Shown here: one piece after another, positions 37,997-48,400 of the stretch
How positions within the stretch are numbered: position 1 is the stretch's first letter
How the letters are laid out: every line of letters starts with the position of its first letter
NCBI GenBank assembly: GCA_018699935.1
Contig: JABISF010000034.1
Span: 1-64,000, forward strand
DNA length: 64,000 nt
Direction of reading: 5' to 3'
From: Flavobacteriaceae bacterium
Lineage (GTDB): Bacteria > Bacteroidota > Bacteroidia > Flavobacteriales > Flavobacteriaceae
Translations under genes and position numbers: made by a program
The notes under the pieces: model-generated
The model's input: only the letters and a program-made list of their open reading frames with translations
What the model was told of the DNA's origin: nothing
Databases searched by the model: none

Positions 37997-39613
37997 TTAT
38001 TGGTGGTTCAATATACGGAGAATCCCCTTTAGGGGAATCATCGCCCACTGGGGTCGGGAATTCATTTCATAACCTAATTCATAGACTGCCTTTTCAAGAA
38101 GAAAATATTTTAGAAGAAATAAAATTTCTGACTGATACCCAATATTTAAATTTTTTGATTCCACTTTATTGATATAGGTTTCTAAAAAAACCCCGATCAA
38201 ATAGCGATAAAGGCGTTCCCCCAATTCAAAACGGGTTTTTTCGTCTGCCTTAAACTGTTCTTTTTTGGTCAATAGCACCGAATAGATGGCATAGTGAAAA
38301 GAACGGAACATGCCCGCTACATCTTTGAGTGGGGTTTGTTTCACTTTTCGGTCGCGAATGGTACTTTCGGGTTCGCCTTCAAAATCCAGGATGTAAAAAT
38401 CGCCATCGGTGACCAAAACTTGCCCCAAATGATAGTCTCCGTGCACCCGAATCCGCTCGCTTTTTAATGCCGTCCAATCAAAATCCACAAAACGCTTTCG
38501 GACAATTTTTTTGGAGTCCAAAAAAGTTCGCGCCATGGACAGTGTTGCCTCGTCCAGTTTGTGTAAATTATTTTCAATGGTATTGAGGCGATTTTGAAAT
38601 TGATAGAGCATCCGGTTTTTTAACCAAACACTGTAATCGCCATTGTAATGCGTCGGCGTAAAGGCGGTGTCTTGTGAATCGCTGCCCAAACAAATGTGCA
38701 TTTCGGCGGTTCGCAGGGCCAGTTTCTCTACTTTCAGAAAAAGGTTTAAACCCACCCAATCGATGATTTCTGCAGGAATTTGTTGAATCTTTATCCGTTC
38801 ATACAGCGGGGTGTCTGGAAGATTTTGGAGTTTTAATTTTTTTTGATCAAAGGTTTTGAACAATTGCTCAATTTCTTTCAAAAAATAAACCCACGCATCC
38901 CCTTGATTGGGAATCAATTCTTGCATCAAGCCCAAGGTGATGACTTCTTTTTCTTCGTCTAAAATATTGATACTGCCCACATAGGCAGGAGTGTTTTTAA
39001 ACTGTTGCTTTTCCGTCAAAAAACGGTTGATTTCATAATCTGGGTTGCTGTTGAGATAGATGCGTCGGAAAAATTTTAATACATATTTTTCATTAAAGAC
39101 AATGGAGGTATTGCTTTGCTCCGCTCCCAAAAATCGTGATGTATCGTATTTGATCATTCCCGCCAGCTCCGACTTGTGAAAAATAATATTGGGCAGAGCG
39201 GTGCGATTTTTTTCGACGATGTGCTCAAACAATAATTTTCTAAAATCTTCAATATGGAGCGCATCCACCAAATAGCCAACTTGTTTGTTGAATTTTGCCG
39301 GGGCAATTAAGGTATTGGTTTCTATCTCTTCATGATGAATAAAACCAATTGGAATAAAATAATTCTGAAAAAAAGCTTCCTTAAAATTGACTTCAATCAG
39401 AACGCCATAAAAATGATTCCTTTTGGAATTGAGTTTAATATGGCGAATAATTTCGATGTATTTCAGCGTACTGGCTTTGCCAGCATACCAACGTTTTTTT
39501 AAAATATAACGCTCTAAAATCTCGGAAGCAAAGGTTTTGACAAAGTCTTCATTTTCAAATGCTTTTGTCCAGTCCACTGAAAATTCGTACATGTCTGCCG
39601 GGGGTGCTTCCAA
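37997..39613 (-). CDS. mak: Stand-alone maltokinase (Mak)
   Basis: A 538-residue aminoglycoside-phosphotransferase-fold kinase. The catalytic loop is VHGDYHLGQVLV and the metal-binding motif is YILDFEGEP, as in mycobacterial maltokinase Mak (Pep2). Mak phosphorylates maltose with ATP to maltose-1-phosphate, the substrate of GlgE. In many bacteria the domain is fused to trehalose synthase TreS; here it stands alone and no treS is in the window. The gene begins 5 nt after glgE ends, so the two are coupled. MYEF at residue 8 is an alternative start. Confidence 0.87.
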   Translation of the reverse strand: MEAPPADMYEFSVDWTKAFENEDFVKTFASEILERYILKKRWYAGKASTLKYIEIIRHIKLNSKRNHFYGVLIEVNFKEAFFQNYFIPIGFIHHEEIETNTLIAPAKFNKQVGYLVDALHIEDFRKLLFEHIVEKNRTALPNIIFHKSELAGMIKYDTSRFLGAEQSNTSIVFNEKYVLKFFRRIYLNSNPDYEINRFLTEKQQFKNTPAYVGSINILDEEKEVITLGLMQELIPNQGDAWVYFLKEIEQLFKTFDQKKLKLQNLPDTPLYERIKIQQIPAEIIDWVGLNLFLKVEKLALRTAEMHICLGSDSQDTAFTPTHYNGDYSVWLKNRMLYQFQNRLNTIENNLHKLDEATLSMARTFLDSKKIVRKRFVDFDWTALKSERIRVHGDYHLGQVLVTDGDFYILDFEGEPESTIRDRKVKQTPLKDVAGMFRSFHYAIYSVLLTKKEQFKADEKTRFELGERLYRYLIGVFLETYINKVESKNLNIGYQSEILFLLKYFLLEKAVYELGYEMNSRPQWAMIPLKGILRILNHQ

Positions 39614-39618
39614 GGGAT

Positions 39619-41559
39619 TTAAATTTTTATTTTAAACAAATGAAACGGCAAGGCCGGATGCAGTTCAACAAAATTATGGGTACCTCGCCAATGATAACTA
39701 TTCCCCGTGATTTGATCTTCTACCGTATATTCCACATCTGTGGGAAGTCCCAATGCCTCCAAAGGAATATATAATTGATCATTTTGAGTGTAGTAAGGAT
39801 CTAAATTTACCGCCATCAAACTGAGGCAGGTCTGTGCATCATCATATTTGAGATAGGCCAAAATATTTTCGTTGGCATTTTGACAAAAACGAATATTATT
39901 GGTTTGTTGCAGCGAAGGCAATTGTTTTCTTGCCTCATTAATTTTACCAATAATACGCATCAATTTATTTTCTGCTTCCCAATCCCAATCCCGAATTTGA
40001 TATTTTTCGGAGTCCAGATATTCTTCTTTGCCGGGAATGGCATCGGAAGTCATAAATTCGTAAATAGGTCCATAAATTCCGGTATTAGAACTCAAGGTGG
40101 CCGCTAAAAAATAGCGACTCATATGCAATGCCTCATTGGCTCCTTGCAAATGAAAAGGATTGATGTCCGGCGTGTTGGGCCAAAAATTGGGCCGGAAAAA
40201 CTCTTTGAGTTGGGTCTTACTCAATTCTTCCACATAGCCTTGCAATTCTTCTTTTCGATTGCGCCAAGTAAAATAGGAATAGGACTGTGTAAATCCTTGT
40301 TTTGCGAGTTGATACATGATGGCGGGTCGGGAAAAAGCCTCTGACAAGAACAAGACTTCGGGATGTTTGGCGCGCACCTCGGCCATGAGCCAACCCCAAA
40401 AATGAAAAGGTTTGGTGTGCGGATTGTCCACTCTGTACACTTTGATTCCGGCCGTTTCTATCCAATACAACGTAATTTCCAACAACGCGTCCCACAGCGG
40501 ATTCCAAGCTTCCGTATCAAAATAAATGGGAAGGATGTCTTGGTATTTTTTGGGAGGATTTTCGGCGTATTGAATACTTCCGTCCGGACGCCATTTGAAC
40601 CATTCCGGATGTTCTTTTACCAAAGGATGATCGGGTGCCATTTGAAACGCCAAATCCATCGCAATTTCAATTCCGTAGTGTTGGGCTTCTTGAACCAAAG
40701 CTGTGAATTGCTCCAAATTTCCCAATGCGGGATGGAGGGAACGGTGTCCACCTAGCTTCGAACCAATACCCCAAGGAGATCCCACATCATCGGATTGGGC
40801 TTCCGTAGCATTGTTTTTTCCTTTGCGATTGATCTCGCCTATGGGATGAATGGGAGGGAAATAGAGCGTATCAAAACCCATGTTCGCCACCCGAGGCAAT
40901 AATTTTTTACAGTCTTCAAAAGTCCCATGGACGCCCGATTCCGATGCCGATGAGCGAGGAAAAAACTCATACCAAGTACTGAAAAGTGCTTTTTTGCGCT
41001 CTACAAGAATTCCTTGGACAAGACTTTTGGTGACTAATTTTTTTAGGGGATACGTTTTAAAAAAAGCTTCCATAGAGGGATCAAAAAGTGTTTTTGATGC
41101 TGCCCCTTGGGTTGCTCGGTCTTGAAGTTCTGCAGCAATTTTTTCCCAAGCCGCCTTCTTTTTTACTTTGTGAGCCGCTAGACATTGTTCAATGTACAAA
41201 GCCCCCTCTAAAAGTTCGGAATAAACCTCTTGTTGGGCTTCCAATTTTTTTTGTGTGCCGTAAAGCCACGTAAGGGGTTCGTCCACCCATGCTTCTAAAT
41301 GAAAATGATAGTTGCCCAATTCGGTCACCTTAAAATCGGCTTGCCAACGATCGTTGGGCAAGGATTCCATGGAAACGACCTCTTTTTGTTGGGAACTGTT
41401 GTGGGTAAAAATCAATTCGGCACTCAAGTGATCATGGCCGTCAGAGAAGATGTCTGCTTCCACATGAACACTTTGCCCTTGAACCCTTTTTAATTGAAAA
41501 ATACCCCCGTCAATAACGGGGGTAAGATGTTCAATAATAACTCTATTTTGATTTCGCAT
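39619..41559 (-). CDS. glgE: Alpha-1,4-glucan:maltose-1-phosphate maltosyltransferase GlgE
   Basis: A 646-residue GH13 subfamily 3 enzyme that transfers maltosyl units from maltose-1-phosphate to alpha-1,4 glucans. The nucleophile motif VYRVDNPHTKPFHFWGWLM and the downstream FLSEAFSRPAIMYQLAK are diagnostic for GlgE rather than an amylase. An N-terminal immunoglobulin-like domain (residues ~1-100) and an inserted helical segment before FKTYPLKKLV also fit. It heads an operon with mak, glgB and GH31. Confidence 0.95.
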   Translation of the reverse strand: MRNQNRVIIEHLTPVIDGGIFQLKRVQGQSVHVEADIFSDGHDHLSAELIFTHNSSQQKEVVSMESLPNDRWQADFKVTELGNYHFHLEAWVDEPLTWLYGTQKKLEAQQEVYSELLEGALYIEQCLAAHKVKKKAAWEKIAAELQDRATQGAASKTLFDPSMEAFFKTYPLKKLVTKSLVQGILVERKKALFSTWYEFFPRSSASESGVHGTFEDCKKLLPRVANMGFDTLYFPPIHPIGEINRKGKNNATEAQSDDVGSPWGIGSKLGGHRSLHPALGNLEQFTALVQEAQHYGIEIAMDLAFQMAPDHPLVKEHPEWFKWRPDGSIQYAENPPKKYQDILPIYFDTEAWNPLWDALLEITLYWIETAGIKVYRVDNPHTKPFHFWGWLMAEVRAKHPEVLFLSEAFSRPAIMYQLAKQGFTQSYSYFTWRNRKEELQGYVEELSKTQLKEFFRPNFWPNTPDINPFHLQGANEALHMSRYFLAATLSSNTGIYGPIYEFMTSDAIPGKEEYLDSEKYQIRDWDWEAENKLMRIIGKINEARKQLPSLQQTNNIRFCQNANENILAYLKYDDAQTCLSLMAVNLDPYYTQNDQLYIPLEALGLPTDVEYTVEDQITGNSYHWRGTHNFVELHPALPFHLFKIKI

Positions 41560-41621
41560 ATCGGTATACTTCTCTAGGTATGAATACCTCTAAAGTACCA
41601 AAAAAAGTGATGGTGTAAAAA

Positions 41622-41918
41622 TTAAAGTTCCAATACACCATTAGAGTCACCAGCAAAATCATTCCACTGATAAGCATCTGCTTGCTCATCATTGCGATAT
41701 TCGCCGTCAACTTTGTAACGAAATTCAAAAGACTGATTTGCAGGAATATCAAAAGTTCCTTTGAAGATTCCGTTTTTTTGCTTTTTAAGGGCAAAAGCGG
41801 TTGCTCCCCAATCGTTAAAATCCCCTACGACTTCAGCAGTTTTTGCTTCGGTTTCTGAAAGCGCAAAAGTTACTTTACAAACAGGTTTTGACTTTAAAAA
41901 TTTTTTGGTAATAGCCAT
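41622..41918 (-). CDS. CBM48/isoamylase early-set domain protein
   Basis: A 98-residue protein made almost wholly of a glycogen-binding early-set domain: VCKVTFALSETEAKTAEVVGDFNDW and FEFRYKVDGEYRNDEQADAY. The domain is normally the N-terminal part of branching enzymes or the AMPK beta subunit; here it is free. It lies 62 nt upstream of glgE on the same strand and is probably co-transcribed. It may tether enzymes to the glucan or act as a glucan sensor; both are inferences. No signal peptide is seen, so it is cytoplasmic. Confidence 0.85.
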   Translation of the reverse strand: MAITKKFLKSKPVCKVTFALSETEAKTAEVVGDFNDWGATAFALKKQKNGIFKGTFDIPANQSFEFRYKVDGEYRNDEQADAYQWNDFAGDSNGVLEL

Positions 41919-42097
41919 AAAATTAAGTTTTTAAATTTTTTGCAATGATACTGCAAAATTGAAAATCGGCAATATGCTTTACAGAAAAGAGAGGGGTAAC
42001 TTTATGGTTTTAGCAAAAGCATAAAAACGAGGCTCTAAAATTCACATTTGTAAATTTTAAGGCTTAAATATTGTGAAAAACGCAATAAAAATTGATT

Positions 42098-43270
42098 TTA
42101 AACAGATTTTTTACGAGATAATGCAATAAAGAAAAAGAGCACAGCAAACGAAAGCACCAAAAACGCCAGGGGCAAACTCCCCAAACCTTCTTCCTGTGCA
42201 ATAAATCCTAAAGAAGCCGGAAGAACTGCCCCGCCAATCATGGCAGCAGCAATCAAAAAACCAATGATGTTGGGTGCATGTTGCGCACCAAAGTAGGTTT
42301 GCACCAAACTAATTAAGGAAGGAAAAACGGGAGCCAAGAAAAAACCCATGCAAAAGATGCCGAAAATACTCAGTGTATTGGATACATCTAAAAACAATAA
42401 GAGTGCGCCAACAACCACCCCGATTAAAACCGCTAACAACAAAGGAATGGGAGTTATTTTCTTCAATACAAAACCAAAAAAAATCCGCCCTGCTGTAAGA
42501 CTCGCCCAATAGACCGTTACCCAAAAACCAGCGGTTGCCTCCAATACATTACGCGCTGTAATCAAAACACTGTAACTCCATTGCCCTACACTGACTTCCA
42601 ATCCCGTATAACAGAAAAAAATGAGCATGATCAGCCACACCCATGGAATTTTGATACTGTCCATCAAAGTGATTGATTCCGACTGCTCTTTTTCTGCTTC
42701 ATCTTGCAGCACCCAAAGTTTTTGTGTACCTATAAAAACAAGGGCAATCAAAAATTGAATACTCCCTACCAAAACATAACCCCAATACCAGTCTTTTCCA
42801 TAGACCAACAGCAAGGAAAATAAAAAGGGTCCTGAAGTGGCTCCTACTCCATAAAACGCATGCAACCAATTGACTACCGATGCTGAAAATTTTGCAGAGG
42901 CATAAATATTGATGGAGGTGTCAATTGCACCTCCTCCAGCACCCAGAAAAAAGGATGCGATGATGATTCCATACCAATGTTCTAAAACCACAAAGCCAAA
43001 AATGCTGAAAGCGGTCAAAAAACAACTCAACAACAACAAAGTTCCCAAAGAAATCTTTTTGAGAATGTAACTGTTTGCACTACTGGTCAATAAATACCCC
43101 CCCAAAAAACTCAATAACAATACCCCCAATTGATCCAGTCCTACGCTTACTTTTTCACTGATGTACGGCCAAGCCACACCGAGCAAGCCATCGGGCAAAC
43201 CCAAACTGACAAATGCCAAAAAAGAAGTGAGAATTAAAATCTTTTTTTTATTCATAGGATTATTCTTCAA
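42098..43270 (-). CDS. MFS sugar permease
   Basis: A 390-residue major facilitator protein with about 12 membrane segments, related to FucP-type sugar permeases (FLAFVSLGLPDGLLGVAWP, FFLGAGGGAIDTSINIY, NWLHAFYGVGATSGP). It overlaps the end of the acetylesterase-like gene by 11 nt if the first Met is used, or starts just after it at the second Met (MNKKK). Placement at the end of the SusCD locus suggests import of the released sugar. The sugar is unknown. Confidence 0.85.
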   Translation of the reverse strand: MKNNPMNKKKILILTSFLAFVSLGLPDGLLGVAWPYISEKVSVGLDQLGVLLLSFLGGYLLTSSANSYILKKISLGTLLLLSCFLTAFSIFGFVVLEHWYGIIIASFFLGAGGGAIDTSINIYASAKFSASVVNWLHAFYGVGATSGPFLFSLLLVYGKDWYWGYVLVGSIQFLIALVFIGTQKLWVLQDEAEKEQSESITLMDSIKIPWVWLIMLIFFCYTGLEVSVGQWSYSVLITARNVLEATAGFWVTVYWASLTAGRIFFGFVLKKITPIPLLLAVLIGVVVGALLLFLDVSNTLSIFGIFCMGFFLAPVFPSLISLVQTYFGAQHAPNIIGFLIAAAMIGGAVLPASLGFIAQEEGLGSLPLAFLVLSFAVLFFFIALSRKKSV

Positions 43271-44081
43271 TTGGAGAAATCGGTTTGATGTAGGTCGTCA
43301 ACAATCCCAGCTTTTGGAATTCAGCAACAGCGGCTTTGGCTACTCGATGTGCTCCATAGGAAGACAAATGGGTATTGTCAATTTTCCCTTCCGGATAATA
43401 CGGATGTTCGCCCTTTTCAAAATGCAAGTGCAGTTTTTTGGAGCCCTCCACTCCAGCCTCCAACTCCAACTGTTCTGTGTGCAATTGCAAATCCACCAAA
43501 GCCACGGTCTGATCGGCGGCAAGCATACGAACAACGATTGGATATAGGCCGTGGGTGTCCACCAAAACTCCGTCTTCGTTAAAATTGCGCCGAACGATAG
43601 CGGTGGCTAAAATAGGTGTAGCTCTTTTACTCCTTGTTTCTTTAACATAGCGCAACAGATTGTTTCTATAGCTGGTTGCAGGATTGGTAAAGCGCGTGGA
43701 ATCTTTTATTTTAGCATCATTGTGTCCAAATTGGATCAGCACAAAATCTCCTTTTTTCAGTTGATTTAGAATTACTTCCCATCGTCCTTCTTCAAAAAAA
43801 CTTTTGGAACTCCTTCCATTCACCGCATGGTTTTCTATACGAAGTGGAGGATTGAAATAGGTGGGTAAAACTTGTCCCCAACCGTGTTCTGGATTCACTT
43901 CCGGATCTTTTTTGTCCGCCAGCGTGGAATCTCCAATCAAATAGAGCGTCGGTTGTGCATAAGCATTCCAAAACATAAAAAAAACAAGACTAAAAAGCAC
44001 CCCTTTTACACTCTTGGGAACCGCAAAGGAGAAAATTAAAAAAAGGGTGTTTTTTGTAAAAAAAAGTATTTTTTCACTCAT
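43260..44081 (-). CDS. Rhamnogalacturonan acetylesterase-like SGNH hydrolase
   Basis: A 273-residue exported esterase (signal peptide ending near WNAYAQ). SGNH blocks are clear: LIGDSTLAD with the nucleophile Ser at 52, NGRSSKSF, FVLIQFGHNDAK and DNTHLSSYGA with the catalytic Asp and His. It groups with the rhamnogalacturonan acetylesterases, which remove acetyl groups from pectin. It probably acts in the periplasm on oligosaccharides imported by the SusC/SusD pair. Confidence 0.88.
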   Translation of the reverse strand: MSEKILFFTKNTLFLIFSFAVPKSVKGVLFSLVFFMFWNAYAQPTLYLIGDSTLADKKDPEVNPEHGWGQVLPTYFNPPLRIENHAVNGRSSKSFFEEGRWEVILNQLKKGDFVLIQFGHNDAKIKDSTRFTNPATSYRNNLLRYVKETRSKRATPILATAIVRRNFNEDGVLVDTHGLYPIVVRMLAADQTVALVDLQLHTEQLELEAGVEGSKKLHLHFEKGEHPYYPEGKIDNTHLSSYGAHRVAKAAVAEFQKLGLLTTYIKPISPIEE

Positions 44082-44136
44082 TTTTTAATCCTTTTGGATG
44101 TTTTTTGGTGTTTTTTATGTGTTTTTTGGCTTTTTT

Positions 44137-45366
44137 TTATTTTTGATTTTCCTGCAAAACAGAACTGAAAAAAGCCTCCATCCGTTGTGCGTAATAAACG
44201 CCATAGGCATAGAAGGTTGCTTTGGTTCTAGCATCGGGTTTCCAATCAAAAAAAGCATGCCCAGCACCACCCACTTGAACGTACTCTACCCGATGACCGG
44301 CAGCCTCCAATGCTTTGGTGTAGTCGGCTACGCCCTTGTCAACAATGAGTTGATCCAAGGTGCCTCGTGTTAAAAACTGAGGAATCGAGCGATCCTTTGC
44401 CAATGGGATTTTATTGATGGGCGCTACATGCCATCCATAGTCACCTTCGGAAGGAACAAATCTTCCCAAAAGGGTGGTGTCAAAAACGCCATAAGACGGA
44501 GCAGCCCCTTTGATGGCTTGTAAAAGACCGTTTCGTGCCTCATCGATCGTTTTGTTTTTTGGCATATAGGTGGGCTGTAATTCGAAAACTCCCGGTTGGG
44601 CACCAAATCCTTCAGCACCGATAAACTCAATCATATTAGCGACTGAGGAAGAAAGGTGCCCTCCGGCACTGTCGCCGGTTACAAAAATTTGATTCCCGTC
44701 GCCACCGTAGGTCGCTGCATGTTCTTGAATGTGTAAAATACCTCCGTAGACGTCTTCAATCAAATGATGCATCTGATTTTCTGTCGTATCGCCATCCAAT
44801 TTGTTGAGCCATCGGTAGTCCAAACTCGCCACTACAAATTTGCCTGAACTAGTAAGTTCTCTCGCCAGACCTCGCATAATATCTTCTGTATTGGAAGACC
44901 AACCGCCACCATGAATGATGATGATGAGGGGTAAGTTTTTTGCCTGCTTGGGAGAAAATACATCGTATTTGAGGGGCTTCACGCCAGGTTGCGCATAGAC
45001 AATATTCTGAGTCACATCGATATGATCCACTTCTTGGGTGGCTATAAAAGAAGCACCCAATTGAATTTCTTTTTCTACCACAAAGCTGTATTCGTCTTCC
45101 ATAGATTCGCTATACATAGTGCCCCAAGCTCCGGGATATGAATAGTATAAAGCGTCCAAAGTTGCTCCTTGTTGGGGAATGGCTCGGAGGGTGAGTTGAG
45201 TTCCGACCGCCACGCTCCCATCTTCGGGAAGCTTTGGAGTTACTGTGATTTTACCAACAGATGCTTCGTCCACAGCAACCTTTACAAATTCAGTTTGGGC
45301 GTTGGATTGGGCAGGTGTTGTCATGGTTATTAATAATAGTGTCAAAAAGAGGAGTGAATTTTTCAT
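44137..45366 (-). CDS. Exported alpha/beta-hydrolase esterase
   Basis: A 409-residue exported esterase of the BD-FAE/hormone-sensitive-lipase-like type. The start MKNSLLFLTLLLITMTTPAQ gives a clean signal peptide; the longer ORF start does not. An N-terminal beta-rich domain (VGKITVTPKLPEDGSVAVG) precedes the hydrolase. The oxyanion motif HGGGWSS, the nucleophile in GDSAGGHLSSSV and the catalytic His in GAGHAFFDW are present. Acetyl- or feruloyl-esterase activity on plant-like polysaccharide is likely given the neighbours. Confidence 0.85.
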   Translation of the reverse strand: MKNSLLFLTLLLITMTTPAQSNAQTEFVKVAVDEASVGKITVTPKLPEDGSVAVGTQLTLRAIPQQGATLDALYYSYPGAWGTMYSESMEDEYSFVVEKEIQLGASFIATQEVDHIDVTQNIVYAQPGVKPLKYDVFSPKQAKNLPLIIIIHGGGWSSNTEDIMRGLARELTSSGKFVVASLDYRWLNKLDGDTTENQMHHLIEDVYGGILHIQEHAATYGGDGNQIFVTGDSAGGHLSSSVANMIEFIGAEGFGAQPGVFELQPTYMPKNKTIDEARNGLLQAIKGAAPSYGVFDTTLLGRFVPSEGDYGWHVAPINKIPLAKDRSIPQFLTRGTLDQLIVDKGVADYTKALEAAGHRVEYVQVGGAGHAFFDWKPDARTKATFYAYGVYYAQRMEAFFSSVLQENQK

Positions 45367-45493
45367 TCGTTTTAAGAAATAAAGTTTTGTTTCAATTAAA
45401 AAACCAAAATAGAACAAAATCTAAAAATGGCGAACGTCAATTTGATTTTTTTGAAATAAAAAAAAGAAACGAATGCTCGACTATTGGAGGATT

Positions 45494-48400
45494 CTAGGGA
45501 AGTGCTTGATATTCAAAAAACTGTAGTGCCTCGTTGTTGTTGGCTACCAAAATTCGTTTTCCTTTTTGATCCGAAAGCAGTTGTATTTTTTTAGCATCAA
45601 AGGGGGTGAAAAAACCACTTTTTAAGGGTGTTTGAGCCTCAAAATCTCCGTTCCCTCTACCTTTTAAAAAAAGTCCAATTCCAGCATCATTTCGTGGAGT
45701 TTCTATTTCTGATCCATAAAAGTTTCCTACTACCAAAAGGTCTAAAATACCATCTTGATCAAAATCTTGAGAAACCATATCGTTGATGGACGAAAACTGT
45801 GCTTCTGCCGGAAGGGGTTTTGCTGTATAGCCCTTTTCATTATCGTTGATCAAAATCAAACTTTGAAAAGTGATTACCGCTAAATGTGTAGCTTGTTCAA
45901 AGCTATTCGAACCATAAATTTCATTGAAGTTTTTTACAGCGAATTCGCTGTAACTCCCTATTTTGTTTTTTAATGATGGGATTTGATTACTTGAACAAGA
46001 AAAACCTCGAAGCGGATATTGAATCCCATAATTGTAATAGGTGATTACAATATCTTTTTTACCGTTATCATTAAAATCATGGTAAAAAAGTTCAAGCGGT
46101 GCTTCATCCGACGCTTTGTATTTATAATTCATTCCCATATTTCCCAAAATTAAATCTTGATCGCCATCGGCATCAATATCGGCCTGCTCAATACAAAACC
46201 ACCACCCTTTTAAATGATGGGCATTTGTGTGTTGAGTGTCCAGAGAAAACACGCCATTTTTATTTTCAATAAAAGTTATCGGCATCCACTCCCCAACGAG
46301 AATTAAATCTAAAAATTGATCATTGTTAAAATCTGTCCAAACAGCATCTGTAACCATCCCTATATTATCCAACAAATCTCTACTTGACTGATGCACTTCA
46401 AATTTTCCATGGGTATTCTCAAGAATATAGCTGGATGGAGCGGTAGGATAATCCCATGGTGTGATTCTATTTCCAACAAACAAATCGAGATCTCCATCTC
46501 GATCAAAATCGGCTGCCTTAACAGTTCCGCCGCTTTCAAACAAGGCCGGCAATAATTCTTTTTTATACTCAAAATCACCCTTTCCATTGTTAATGTACAA
46601 ACGATCATGATAAGGACTTTGTCGATTTGCGAATTCATTGCCCCCGCTCATCACATAAAGATCTTGATCACCGTCATTATCTGCATCAAAAAAAAGTGCT
46701 TCTGTGTCTTCTAAAATTCGATGTTTTAACCATAAATCATCATTTGAATTTTTAAAACTCCCGTCTTGACCCTGTATCATTAATTGTGCTTTTTGCCCAG
46801 TTGCACCGCCCATAAAAAAATCCTCTAAACCATCTCCATTCACATCTGCTACGGCTAAAGCGGGTCCCAATTGCGAAAGTTTATGTGGCAATAGCACTTG
46901 TTTTTCAAAGTCATCAAAATTGTTTTCACGATGTTTCACTGAGGAAATTCCTGCGGTGTGGATGGAATTAAAAACGGGGGGATTAATAGTTAGTTTTACT
47001 GCCCTTGGACGCGCTGATTCATAGACAATAAGATTCTTTTTATTGACTTCAATTTGGGAATATACTTTAGCTTCATTGTAAGGCCAGTGAACAATAACAC
47101 TATCAACCTTGCTTTTTCTTTCCAACCCAAAGTGCAAAAAAGGCTCGCTTGCAGAATAGATTCCTCTGATGCTCGTAGTTTCCAAGACTTGACATTCCCC
47201 TTGACTGAACAATTCAACACGGGCTCCTAACAAGTTGGGATAATCGGGGTGTTTTAATTCAATCCTAACAAAATTGTGATCCGTATGATCCACCGTTTTG
47301 TTTTCATATAAAAAGGCTTCTTGATTTACATTGTTTACCACAATTTCAAGGTCGCCATCATTGTCCAAGTCACCATAGGCTGCACCATTTGAAAAAGAGG
47401 GTTGTCCCAGATTCCAATCTATAGTAACATTTTCAAAAGTATAAGCCCCCCTATTTTGATACATATAGTTTTTCAAAGGTTGACTGGGTAAAATTTTCAG
47501 GACTTCCTCCAAAGGAAGGATCTCCCAAATATCGATATCTCCTTTGTTGGGGTTATTTTTAATGTATTCGTTTGAAAAATTGTATACAAAATTGCTGAGT
47601 TTTTTGTCTGCATCAGTATTTCGAATGTCACGGTACAAACCATTGGTTACATAAACGTCTTTTCGTCCATCGTTATTGAAATCTGCTATCAAATTGGCCC
47701 AACTCCAATCAGTCGCTGCCATTCCTGTATATTGAGCAATATCACTAAAACTACCGTTTCCATTATTGCGCTGAAACGTATTAAACATATACTGATAATG
47801 CCCCCCCGCTGCTACCACTTTCCAAAATCGCTCTACATCCATGGCACTCATATTGGCTTTTAAACGAAAGTTATCCTCGGCAACCATATCCAATACCATA
47901 ATGTCTAAAAAACCATCGTTATCTATATCGGCACTATCCACTCCCATACTATAGAAAGACGTGTGTTTTAACTGCTTTTCCGTCTGATAACTGAAGGTTC
48001 CGTCCTTGTTATTTATATAGAGAAAATCAGGCGCATGAAAGTCGTTGGCTACGTATAAATCCGTCCAACCGTCGTTATTGAAATCACTCGCTACCACACT
48101 ATTGGGAAAGCCGGCACGAAAAACTCCTGCTTCCGATGTTGTTTCGATAAATTTTTTATTTTCAACATTCCTGAAAAGTTTGCAAGTGTACTCGGGTTGC
48201 AACAATTCCGTTCCAAAATAGGGGGAAAATGTTCCCGGGTTGGGAGGTTGGTTTAAAAGAAATAGATCGACAAAACCATCCTTATCATAATCAAAAAAAA
48301 CGGCTTGACGCGTTCTTTCAGCGTCGTCAACACCCCATTTTTCAGCCTCCTCTTTAAAGGTCAAATCACCTTGATTGATGTATAATTTATTTCTTCTTTT

